From: Nemopilema nomurai
Lineage: Eukaryota > Cnidaria > Scyphozoa > Rhizostomeae > Rhizostomatidae
Reading direction: 5' to 3'
Assembly (NCBI GenBank): GCA_003864495.1
Contig: ML133403.1
Span: forward strand, 62,001-126,000
Length of the DNA stretch: 64,000 bases
Shown: in pieces, positions 12,701 through 22,944 of the stretch
Position numbering within the stretch: the stretch's first letter is position 1
How the letters are laid out: each line of letters starts with the position of its first letter
Notes under the pieces: generated by a model
What the model was told of the DNA's origin: nothing
The model's database searches: none
What the model saw: the letters and a program-made list of their open reading frames with translations, nothing else
Made by a program: the position numbers and the translations under genes

Positions 12701-14183
12701 TTGGAGCTTTAGATTAGGTTAGAAGATTAGCACAGTTGAATTGTTATCAACAGGAGCCCTCCCATCCCCAAGTGATGCAAGCGGCTTTTGCTGCTGGGAT
12801 ATCGGTTCATTCATGGTATACCTTCTTCTCTCCTCATTCAGATTACGACGAGTGTGCTTCTCCTCAAAGATACTGCTCCATTAACGGTGTCTGTACTAAC
12901 ACGTTTCAGTCGTTCAGCTGCTCCTGCAAGTCGGGCTATTCAGGCAATGGATTAGTATGCAAAGCAGACGAAAAAGGTTAGTTGAGTTGGCGAGATAGCC
13001 GGAAAGACAACCCTCAAAGTCTTCTTTGAATACGAAAACTGTAAGAGTTTTCACTTGGCTTCTAGATAGTGTATCTTGAAGGTAGCCAGTCTAGCCAAAA
13101 TGACTTTGTTTGCTCCATCAATTATCAACTCCAATCTTACTGTACCTTATTACTGAAGTTACATCAGACAGTTCGATCGCTCTTCGATACAGCCCAGTTT
13201 TATCAAGTGCTTCAGCGAAGGATTTATTTTTATAATGTCAATTAAACATATTTATAGAGATAGAATATTTGTATATTTCTGAGAAGTGTTATTTCTTGTA
13301 GAACTCTTAGCGTTAATTTATTTTCTCTTTTTTAGAGTATCGCACATTGGCTATTGCACTTTCCATAAGTTTGATTCTTCTTCTGTGTGTGCTATTCCTT
13401 CTGCTGATAAGAAGGAAGCGAAAAAGAAAGAGTCAAAAGTGAGTTTTATTTTGTATCTTCTTCATGAACGTCCTTGCCTGCTACATTTATTTAAGTGAAC
13501 CGCGTTTGAAGCGTACTGTTAGCCAGACATTCTGTGGTACTTGATGCAGTTTTAAGGGAGCCCCAGGGCCCCAAAAGGCAATTTGGGCCCCATACAATCT
13601 TCTACTTCACAGAAGTAAGTCAAACGAATAGAGGTAGCTAAATAGGGTCCAGTCTATGTAAGTAACGATATCAACGTTGGCTGCAAAATGAAGTTGAGAG
13701 CGAGGACGGGGGTTATGCCAGCCAGTGTAAATATCGAAAAGGCTGTTGGTATTCCAAGAGTTTTGGAGTAGTTGTAGGCGTCCATTATCATTTCTAAATG
13801 GGCGGTGAATGCTTTGGGTGGAATTATTGTAAAGAATTGCTTATCGTCTTAGAAGTCTTTAAGCTGCCTTCATCAGACGGATTTGAGCGAATTTACAGTC
13901 GCACTGCCCTGAATGTTGAACTTTGCAAAACTTAATGTTGATTAAATTTAGTACAATAATTATCAAATTTACGCGGGTCTTTCAAGCACACAAAGACCCG
14001 AGCCTTGATTGATCTTGAATTATCCTCGCCGGTTGCTCCTGCATCATATGTCTTTCGTTCTTTTTCAGACTGCTTCCCAATGAAAGCAGCTACTTTTCTT
14101 GGAATAAGAACACGGAGATGAGAGCAAAACAAGTCTACGATCTACACGATGCGGTTGCTTTACAGTACAAAATAATTTATTAA
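3759..14183 (+). CDS. Transmembrane mucin-like protein (Ser/Thr repeats, EGF-SEA-EGF, TM)
   Basis: Likely a membrane-tethered, heavily O-glycosylated surface mucin. Coding exons by splice signals and phase: 3759-3843, 4082-11023, 11131-11238, 11530-11678, 11874-11935, 12282-12418, 12842-12976, 13336-13438, 14069-14183. Exon 1 encodes a signal peptide (MTTSYTRNSK then a hydrophobic core). Exon 2 is the 58-residue Ser/Thr repeat array. Exon 3 is a six-cysteine EGF domain. Exons 4-6 form a SEA domain with an FRVGSLIV cleavage-type site, like the G/SVVV autoproteolysis motif, and several N-glycosylation sequons. Exon 7 is a calcium-type EGF (DYDEC). Exon 8 has a hydrophobic helix followed by RRKRKRK. 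The last exon is a short tail with a VYDL tyrosine motif. The order matches vertebrate MUC3/12/13/17. Total exon length is 7836 nt, a multiple of three, yet exon 2 contains many frame breaks, the first giving a stop at 5434. I suspect consensus errors in the array; real decay is possible. Confidence 0.85.
4332..10935 (+). repeat. 174-bp coding tandem repeat array (58 aa, Ser/Thr-rich), ~37-38 copies
   Basis: The landmark 'agtggaag' recurs at 4347, 4521, 4695 and onward with a 174-bp period until about 10755. Each unit encodes a 58-residue block rich in Ser, Thr, Val and Pro (cores such as SSVEATSALVPEST and TSSVDQSSTTSSSIQET), typical of a mucin PTS domain. Several subtypes alternate, for example 'STIPVV' versus 'SPSPAA' and 'LVPEST' versus 'LVAEST' or 'PVSQST'. 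In the correct frame units are open; the other two frames each meet a stop within a unit. Near-identity between distant units suggests ongoing unequal exchange. Confidence 0.95.
6650..6715 (+). other. Divergent repeat unit inside the array
   Basis: One unit departs from the others: after 'gcagtggtg' the usual 'gccactcctacgtccagcag' segment is replaced by unrelated sequence with 'agtaacgccacaagaagtac'. Normal unit sequence returns at 'caaccaacgtcttcagtgg'. The reading frame also changes across this segment. It could be a real indel or a misjoin between copies. Confidence 0.6.
11131..11238 (+). other. EGF-like domain exon of the mucin-like gene
   Basis: This 108-nt exon begins and ends in phase 1, the usual symmetric form of an EGF module. 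It encodes six cysteines in EGF spacing, with CMNGGTCNLF and TCPNGLTGATCE segments. The acceptor is 'tttgttttag' and the donor 'tcag/gtgagt'. Confidence 0.9.
11530..12418 (+). other. SEA domain (three exons) of the mucin-like gene
   Basis: Exons 11530-11678, 11874-11935 and 12282-12418 join in phase to give a domain starting VVITLAGNVTLNVV. It continues through the N-glycosylation-rich NSNSSLFRYL segment and reaches FRVGSLIVDFVVSF. The Gly-Ser followed by hydrophobic residues after FR is the SEA autoproteolysis position known from MUC1-type proteins, so cleavage into two non-covalently held chains is likely. Confidence 0.85.
12430..12535 (+). repeat. Degenerate AATC/AGTC tetranucleotide repeat
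   Basis: A degenerate tetranucleotide run ('caatcgatcagtcaattaat' type) occupies the start of the intron after the last SEA exon. It lies just downstream of the donor at 12419 and looks like an old microsatellite. Confidence 0.8.
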
Positions 14184-14443
14184 TGTAACGCAAGTTGTCA
14201 GGTATTTTGATGACAGAAATAGCTGTTACCAGAAAGGGTATTGGGAGCTTAGTAGAGCTACCTGTGACGGCTGAGGAGAGCTCTTGCAATTTTCTTTCAG
14301 TATTATTGAATGCATTGGCAGAGTTCTTATCGAGAAGAATTACGTTCAATTAATGTACTGACACAATACCCCTTTTTGTATAATGTTTACCAATGCTCAA
14401 GTGTATTATCGTGTAAATGGTAGACTGGAATATTCGTATCCTC

Positions 14444-14449
14444 AATAAA
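14444..14449 (+). terminator. Candidate poly(A) signal of the mucin-like gene
   Basis: AATAAA lies 261 bp after the TAA stop at 14181-14183 and is the first canonical hexamer I found downstream. Confidence 0.55.
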
Positions 14450-17400
14450 TATCAAAGTTGCCCAGAAAATAATCAGAATAAATTGGTCTTCGGCATAACT
14501 AAAGTCGCCTCCCAAAGGACAGGCAAGGGGGCAAACCTATAGCAGAGGCAGCGTGCTTTTTTCGTCCTTCTAAGAGCAACCATTTTCCTGCTTACTAAAG
14601 GCATTTCTGAGGGTGTGACGTATGACGTGTGACGTTTCTAGAGTGACGCACGATCCCAGTGTCTAAATCTTGGTAAAGCCTTGCTTGAAATGCGGACGGA
14701 ACACTTGGATTACGTTACGGGCTTTTTGCATGAAGTGTAAAGCCATCTTGGTCAGTGAGCCCCCACTCATCACCTTCACCTTTCAAACGTCGATGCATTT
14801 ACGAATAAACGATTTTCTGACACTGGGGCATAGCATGACTTGAGTTTTGAAATATCTTATGGCGTAACAAGCAAGAATTTAATGACCATGCAAATGAATT
14901 TAGACATCAATGTGCTTAATTTCGTTATAGTTCCACACCCCACCCAAGCTGAATATGGGCGTTCATGCCGGGCCGACTCGCATCTAGAAATACGCGTAAT
15001 CAGGCTCCATCGGTTTCAATTTGTTTACGATTGCCTGATAGATGGGCAACAGTTAGTTCAAAGCTGCTGTGCAGCGGCACGTTATCACTGGTTGGCAGGG
15101 TGCGCAGTTAACATATCAAATAAATATTTCGCTGGAGTGATTTGAACTTCGTTTATCTAAGTTATCGAGTACAGTATTTGTAATAGTACAGTATTGCAAT
15201 ATGAAGTATTTTATCCAAATTGATTAATGATGACAGGAAATTAAAATTTCGCCTACTTAGCTAAAGAGCTTCTGTGTCTTTACCTCAACAACTCTGGCTA
15301 CTATTACCTGGCCAACACTCGAACAACCAAATTCTTGAAGATCGTTATTTTTATCATCATCTTATCTGCTCCTCCGTCCTACATTGGTTTAAGTCTAGAT
15401 GTTATTATGAACTCTTATTATCTAAAAAGTTTGGGCTTCCAGCAAGGCATTTATTTCGTATCTTCTTTCCGGTATTTATTTCGGTGGCAAGGTATTTATT
15501 TCGTATATGCTTCCCACATATTTATTTGGACTACTTAACTAATAGGGGTGTGAATGCGCCAAAAATTCATTTTCTGGCGCTTACATAATTCGAGGGGTGC
15601 ATCATGGAATTTTTTCCGCTGTTTTGCAAAATTCACGAATAATAAAATTGGCAGTGAAAACTTTTGGAGGAGTTAAGCAGCCATTGATTTCTTTCTCGAT
15701 TTACTACGAAGTGTTCTTCCTTGCAAAGCTTAAAATAAACTATTATAATCCTTGTCATGAAAGAGATTTATTAAGTATCCTAGGCATTCTCTTCTGCTTT
15801 CATTCCCCTCCCTTTTATGCATTCTGCGTTGTTGTATACAAATCAAGATAAAAATCAAAAATTTTAAACTGGCGAAAAAGCCAGGCTTTTGGTCAGTGTC
15901 ATTTTACTACCACGTGTCGACGTGGCTCTCCACAAGATAAGCCTCTAGCAAACAACGCGGGTTACCCGCAAGACGCCGGCAAACCGCGGAAAGGGAGGGA
16001 TAGTGGAAATTCAAAGCATCACACTTGTGTTGGGCGGAGGAATCACAACCAAGAGAGTGAACACAGGCGAGTGGCAACTGAACACCCAAGGGTAACCAAA
16101 TTTGACTAGGAGCTTGGAGCGGTATTCTTGTTTGGTGAAATACAATTGTTGGTACGATTTATTTGCAATGATTTTACGCAGTTTCGTGTTATTTATTAGC
16201 TGCGGGCTAGGCCCATATCCTAGACTTGCCAAATGGAAAAACATATGTCCGTTAGCACAGTTTTGTGCGTTATCAGACATAATTGATTTGTTACGTTTGT
16301 TACCTGATGACCCTTCTAGATGTCTGGGTGCCATTAATAGTTTAGTATTTTAATGTAAGTGCTGATATTTTGTACAAGCTAAAACTACTTATTGCTGTCG
16401 GTGTACTGTTTTTGTGTCAATTCAAGCTAGAACTACCTCGCCAAGAGGTGCAAGTTGTGTACATGTTTTAGAATCTAGTAATTTATCAGTAAAGATCTGT
16501 CTCTACTTGATGTTCGTTTTTATCCCTAATCGACAAATTGCGTGCTAAACACTTGCAAGGCGAAGAAGGTGCGTAATATGAAATCTTAGGGAAGCCACCA
16601 AATTAATTATAGATTAGTTTAACAATTTGTTTTTACCCAGTCAGAAAGAAATGTTACGATACCTGTTTTTTACTTGAGACTGTATAAGCATGAATGAATA
16701 TGTCCAAAAAATAGTAATTACTAGTAGACCAGTTGACTTGTTGTTAGTTATCCAGCTAGTGATTGACACCAGTGCAACAATTTCATACCCAACATGAGTT
16801 TTAGGTATTGGCAGTGTCTGTAATGGACTTAACAAAATATTGTTGAAATTTTTTATTTCAAGGCTTAAGTTTCATGGCTGCATGTCATGTGTCTTGGAGG
16901 ATCTAAGGAGTAATTTCAGCCTTGGTGGGTGGCAGAATGTGTAATTTGTTTTGAGGGCTGATCCATGTCAAACCCACATGTTCTCATTACTGTTTTTAAG
17001 TGCACCAACTTGATGAAAGTGGTCTCCTAACACCAAACATGCTCCTGGTGTTTGGGGATGATTCCTCATGGCAATGTTGTTCTTTGTGTAATTTCCCAAT
17101 GGTTTAATTTCTTTTTCTAAGGACCTTGGGCATGCATGATTAGGTCAAAGTCTGTTTTTAATATCCTGATTAGACAGATGTTTAGATAAGCATTCTGTAA
17201 AGCATGGACTTTTCCCCTAATTTTAGTGCTATTTTGAAGCAGCTTTCCTAGATTATTTCGATATTATCCAAGTCTTGTTGGGTTTGTAGTTCCAACCTGC
17301 CTTCCTTAAAATCTCTTAGCATGATTCTTTGTATATATAGTTACCTGCTGTTGTTTTATTTCCCTTTTCAACCACAGCCTAATCTTTTAATTCACAAGGC

Positions 17401-18618
17401 AATCCTGTGAGCCTTTAATATCTAACTAAATTGTTGTTTGCCAATGGACCTATTTTTTACATTTCCAGCATGATGTTCCTACATCAAAGGTCTTCCTTAT
17501 CTCTTAATCCTCTTTATGTTAGTTTCTTTCCATTCCTCAAATTCCTATGCCATTGTCTATACTCTGCTTTTGAAGGGTTGTCAGTTCATTGTACCACTCC
17601 TTCCATTGTTGTATGAAGTAGCAATAATATGCCCACATCACTAGTTTTGCTGGCCATTTTCCACATCTATGGTGATACCCAACGCCCCCGGCCTCATTAT
17701 CATCAAATAAAAGATCAAAAACCTTTGAAGCTACATGAAATATATGAAAATATTGAATCATGAGAAGCTTCTAGAAGGTTTAACAAATTGAAAGTATAAG
17801 GCACTACTGGTTTTCATCAACTTCATAATGCTTGAAGCTGTTCATAGAAATTTGCAGATCTAATAAAGTCAATATTTCTTTGAGATAATATTTTCAGTAG
17901 TTATGCAATTATAAGTGAATTATCTAGTTTTAAGTTTGCAAGACCTACCTTCTCTACCTTTTCTCTTCACATTTAATGTTATCTGGCCTCTTCTGCTTTT
18001 GCATGATCATTATTTTGAACTAGCTTCATCAGCCATTTCATAATCATTTGATAAACATTGAGAGGAACTCAATATAATTTGATTTTGTCATCAACTTTAT
18101 GCAAATGATCAAAAAGAATATATTTCTATAGCAAGTACTAAGCTTTATCTTGACTTCTTTGTAACTCCATTATTTTAAAAACATGTTTTACTACCAATGC
18201 ACTAATTTAAGCTATACAGACAAGACAGGGCAAAGCTTTTAAAAATATTGAAGAAAGGCAAACCATAGTTACAAAATTGCTTTTGACTTCACAGTAATTG
18301 CACCAAGTTTTTGGGAAATTGAAGCAACACCCTTGTCCAATAAGAGAACATTTTGTCAGCTTTGCCTGATAGGAGAAACAGAACAGCCTTGAATGTAACA
18401 TTAGATTTTGAAGACTTTTAACCAAATAACCAGACACCTTTGAAATTCACAAATGAAAACCGACTTCCTTATATTACAAGGCCAAGTGAACTTGTCCATC
18501 AATCGTCTGCCAGTTGTGGTTAGTTTCCAGAGCACTGATTCAAAGTTTTATTGTATCTTCCTAACTTTTAACGCGTGTTTACAGATGTTTTCATTTTCCT
18601 TTAACAACTTTACCCACA
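14450..18618. other. Intergenic stretch between mucin-like and tropomyosin-like genes
   Basis: About 4 kb without a recognisable gene. Open frames up to about 120 codons occur on both strands, but their translations are unlike any family I know and lack splice context. A short partial duplication occurs near 15436-15520 ('aaggcatttatttcgtatc' and 'aaggtatttatttcgtata'). The right end should hold the promoter and a non-coding first exon of the tropomyosin-like gene. Confidence 0.5.
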
Positions 18619-18648
18619 GGTTTGTGAATCATTTTGGTAACGTTCAAG

Positions 18649-19788
18649 ATGGAGGCTGTCAGGCAGAAGTTGAACACAATAAGGCAAGAAATAGACGAAA
18701 CCGAGGAAAAGGCCAAGAACTGCGAGATGTATATACGAATGGAACAGCAAAGATTAGAGTCATGCTTGCTAGAAAGAGAGTCCCTGGAAAGAAAAGCAGA
18801 CAACACACTGCGCAAGATTGAAGATGCACAGGCGCGCTACCAAGAAACTTTGGATAGGTTAGGGGACATGGAAACGTCAGTGGATACAAATGAAAGCAAG
18901 CGCAAGGCCTTGGAAAAGAGGGAGACGGATTATGATGAGAGGTTGGTAGTCCTAGAGGAGCGCCTGCGCATCGCCAAGATAAATTTTGAAGAGCGGAGGC
19001 AGCTGTTAGACGAGGCGAAGAGAAGGAAGGGGGTGTTGAACACCGAGTTGCAGAAAGCGGAGAAGAGGCTTCATGACGCGAAGGATAAATCCGAGTTTTT
19101 CGATTCGGAAATCGAGTATGCGGGGCAGCAATTGCGACAAATGGAAAGGAAGGAGATGTCCTCGACGGACAGGGAGATGGAGATGGAAGATGAAGTCAGA
19201 TATTTAGCGGACAAGCTGAGGGGCGCCCAGGAAAGATGGTTTGTGAACGATGACAAGGTGAAAGCACTGCTGAGAACTAAAGAAGCGCTCGAAGGTATGC
19301 TATCAAGTTTAGATGAATAGGTAGTTTTCATGTGCTGTTGTGAAGGCGCTACGTGTTCCCGGGTTCTATAGGTACGTATTGATCTGAAGAGGAGCATTCC
19401 CTACGTGATGCCGATTAGTGTGTCTAGCTGTGTACAATACGATTTGCTGCATGCTATTCACTAAAGGATTCTTATGCAAAGCCTACTGTGTTGTTTCCTT
19501 ACGTAATGGAATCCCCATTTCTCGTGTGTCCCTGATCCACGTGCTTAGGAAGTTGATAGGCTACTCCCTTGCGGTACATCATGTGGTACATGTTAATTGA
19601 GACAACTGCACTTGCTAAAAACGAAGTATAACCCTCGACAACATTTAATCATAGGGTGGAGTTTCAAAATGGTTTACCTTTTAATTAAAATATCTTTCTT
19701 TTCAGATGAGATCGAAGGAATAAGTTCACAAACTCGAGGTCTAAGAAGCGAAATTCAGCGCATGTTCGAAGAAATTCACAGTTACTAG
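18649..19788 (+). CDS. Tropomyosin-like coiled-coil protein
   Basis: Two coding exons, 18649-19294 and 19706-19788, join in phase 1 to give 242 residues, close to the roughly 248 of non-muscle tropomyosins. The start MEAVRQKLNTIRQEIDETEE resembles the tropomyosin N-terminus (MDAIKKKMQ type). The chain is an unbroken, highly charged heptad coiled coil without proline. The segment DEVRYLADKLRGAQERW parallels the family's conserved EEIKVLSDKLKEAE. The likely role is binding along actin filaments. An acceptor ('tttacccacag') at 18619 lies just upstream of the ATG, so a 5' non-coding exon is expected. Nearly 90 percent of the protein sits in one exon, unlike the many-exon vertebrate genes. The match is by memory and moderate; a generic coiled-coil protein is the alternative. 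Confidence 0.75.
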
Positions 19789-20017
19789 ACGAAGGTACGG
19801 CTCTAACATCAAAGATTTTTCTTGGTTGCTCAATATTCACAGTTAAGAAGACTTTGGACAAAAGATATGGCCGGTCTACTATTGGAGAATCAGGCACAAA
19901 TGTTAGAAAGTTAGCGAGCTAAGTTACTCAGCACCTAAGTAAAGTTGTGAGAGTGCTTTGTTATTCAATAGTAAAACGCATTGCTTTAGATTTAATTTAT
20001 GTACCAATAATTAGCTG

Positions 20018-20023
20018 AATAAA
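20018..20023 (+). terminator. Candidate poly(A) signal of the tropomyosin-like gene
   Basis: AATAAA within 'gctgaataaaacg', 230 bp after the stop. A second AATAAA occurs at 20578-20583, so two 3' ends are possible. Confidence 0.5.
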
Positions 20024-20638
20024 ACGAACGGCAAAATGTATGCTATAGGTTTTACAACTCTTAAAAAAGATTCCCACATTGATAATCTTATACCGCTGAA
20101 GTTTCGATTAATGTTGGATTGATGAAATGTTAGAAGTCTTCTGAGATTGTAAGGCAAAACACCAATGGACAAGGACTCCTTTGTTTGTATCAAGGCAGTG
20201 CTATCGATTCGCCAGAGGTGAAGTGGAGCAGGAGGTTGAATGGACGGCTGGTCACCATATGAAACATCAAGGCTTCCATTACAACGCGGTAGATGAAATA
20301 TTTTATCACAGCGGTTTTACAGCATAAAGCAGTCTGCTTGAAAGCTATTGGTCAGAATAGGAAATATTAGTTAAAAATGTGTCACGCATTATGCGAAACC
20401 ATTGATTGAGTGTTCTGAGCCTTCCTCTTTGCATGCATCATAGGATAACCCATTTTCCCTTACAACGCGCTAATATCCTTGATTAAGAACCTTGTTGTGG
20501 AACATTAGATTTACTTAACAATATGAAGGTTTTGTCATTTTTAGATGTATAGATACTTGGATGTAGATGTATTAGTTAATAAAGGTTGATGTATGAGTTA
20601 TGGTCTGTTATGATGATTTGGTCATTCGATTCAAGGGG

Positions 20639-20706
20639 ATGGGGGTTCCGGGGAGGAGGGCTAAGGGGAGGAGGGCTAAGGGGAGGAGGGCTAAGGGGCA
20701 GTGGGG
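20639..20706 (+). repeat. G-rich 16-bp tandem repeat, G-quadruplex-capable
   Basis: Three copies of a 16-bp unit ('gggaggagggctaagg') flanked by further G runs. The pattern of G3-4 tracts separated by four bases meets the usual quadruplex rule. It lies about 60 bp beyond the distal AATAAA of the tropomyosin-like gene and resembles a MAZ-type G-rich pause element. Confidence 0.75.
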
Positions 20707-22944
20707 TTCACTAGAATGTCTTTAAATCGGGGATATCCAGGGAGAGAGTGAATCATCACTGGTAGGGTGTTGGCATTCTTTCGCGCTCTGAGCTCGAAGT
20801 GACCCGCCAGGAAGAATCATACTTTTCTCTAAATAGGAACCGCTTTACAGATGACACATTTTTATTCCCTAACCGGAAGGATATAAGCCCAGTTCTTGCA
20901 CCGTAGTCACTTTATCTGCAGGATCAGCCGGCTAGAGCCTGGAGGCCTGCTTCATTTGGACACGTTTGGGACACTCGAGGTCAGTGCGCGAGATTATGAC
21001 ACCGTCCAAGAAACTGGCTTATTTTGGCGCGCGAGGCTAATCTTACTGAAACAGAGAGTATAAATTCGGCTTGTTGGGTCTTTCTCACATAGAATCTGAT
21101 TAACTTTGACATTTAATGAATACTGCTTTAAGACATTTAATGTCAGTTTTTTATTAGTCATTTAGGGCTACGACACCAGTTGATATTGTCTTTGAACCTT
21201 TTAGCTTATCATTTCTTGTTTAATCTTTCGTGTATAGATTCATTTAGCTATTTCTAAAACTTTTATTAGGCTGCGGTTTGTTTAGGTGGCTGTATAGTTG
21301 CTCGTATTTAACCAACTCACAATTTTACCAAATAGTAAAACAATTCATATTTGATGCCGCTAAATTGTATCCTTATTCAAATTTACTCTCAAATATATTC
21401 ACTTGTGTTTTCTCTCGCGGCTATTTCTGTTTTGCCTTTGATCAGAAATGTTTCACAGCTAGCCCTGTCACACTATTTTTTGTTACCTTTGAGTTCTTCC
21501 GGCTCGCAGGTCGCAATCCTGCACAAAGAAAATCCAAGGTTTCCAAAGAAATTACAAATAGTCAGGTTGCTTGGTACCTAGGCGTAAGCATATCTTTGTG
21601 CCACAAGGTGCCAGCTTTGAGTCTAGGTCTTAGTGTAGGTTGGTAAGGACACTAAGAGGCGGGTGGAGACAGTCTTTTTTATCTTGTTATCAATCGCATT
21701 GAACGGTGAATTCCGTCGATTAAGTGAAATGCCTGATTGAGTGCAACCCACACAGTCTTAACTGCATTTTCGAAAATCAGAACGCGAAACTCGCGAAAGC
21801 TGCCTGGTGTTTCATATTCCTGTTTCACAGAGTCGTGGTTTCAATTGAATCTTCTTTCAGAAAAGAAATCATGTCACGAGAAATTTTAATTCGAATGCTG
21901 TAGACTTTTGTTTGTCGCTCTTTAAAAATAAGCTTTTAGTTATATCCAAGTGGCGCTATTTATCCGAAAGTAATTTCAAATTTCCACTCTAACGTCTAAC
22001 GTCAGGTCTGTTGAAAGCCGACTTTTGAAGTAAGAGAACTGACTTCAAAAGCACTGATTTCAAATTTTCTAATTATTTCACAATGTCCCTAATGCACTAA
22101 CTCATTCGGGGCTTTCTCTAATCTTCCAGTGATCGACACAAACATTAACATGATAATAAATATCTGTCAGTTTTGTTGGGGTGTGTTTGCAAAATTTATG
22201 TAACAACAATCAACCTGGTATCTGCATCTACTAAAGATTTATCAAGCATTACAGGGAAATACTCCTTTTATAAAACAGGGCGAGTTGCATCATATAACTT
22301 GGCCATTCGTTTCGGAGCACATTACTTGGTAGGATTTGGGTGCCGTGATGATGTCAATGATAGGCTTAGATATGACTCAAAGTCCTTTTGGAAAAATGAT
22401 TGATGAGTCTGCTCTGAAGGGCCAGGAAATGTAACAAAGGACTCTTATCCCATATTAGTAACAACACATTCCAGCTGATCCCCTGGAACAGACAAGCCCA
22501 CTGCATCTTGTAAACACGAATGTAGACATTTAAAATTCAACGAAAGAGCTAAGGAAATCGATCAAGAAGTAAATATGCGTAATGCAAAAGAAAGTTGAAA
22601 ACTGGGGAAAGCATCACTAAAACTGTGTCAAGATTTTGGTTTACCCTTAGTATTGCGGGTAAAATACCAGGCTATCTTTTTCTGTAGAGCTAATTGTTGG
22701 TTTTGAATAAAATTTTGACACAAACGCAACAAGAAACACAGCAACCATGCACCTCTTTCATCTTTTCTATTGACCTGATGTGATGGTTAAAAGTTTACCA
22801 TGAATGAAGGGAAAAAAGAGCAAAAATAAAACAGAAGAATTCTCACTTTCAAAAAGTATTACATGAAAACTAACATTTTGGTAGGATAAAATTGATTTTG
22901 ATGAAACTGTTTGAATCAAATTTCATACCATAGCTGAAATAAGG
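20707..22944. other. Intergenic stretch between converging genes
   Basis: No gene recognised. Frames such as the 122-codon one from 21278 are hydrophobic and aromatic-rich like AT-rich non-coding DNA. The tropomyosin-like gene and FAM136A converge on this stretch, so it should hold 3' ends only. Confidence 0.5.

Noticed and set aside
14840..15588. Frames of about 100 codons after the mucin-like gene
   Set aside because: No family character and no splice partners.
21278..21646. 122-codon hydrophobic frame
   Set aside because: Aromatic-rich AT-type translation with overlapping frames; no domain.
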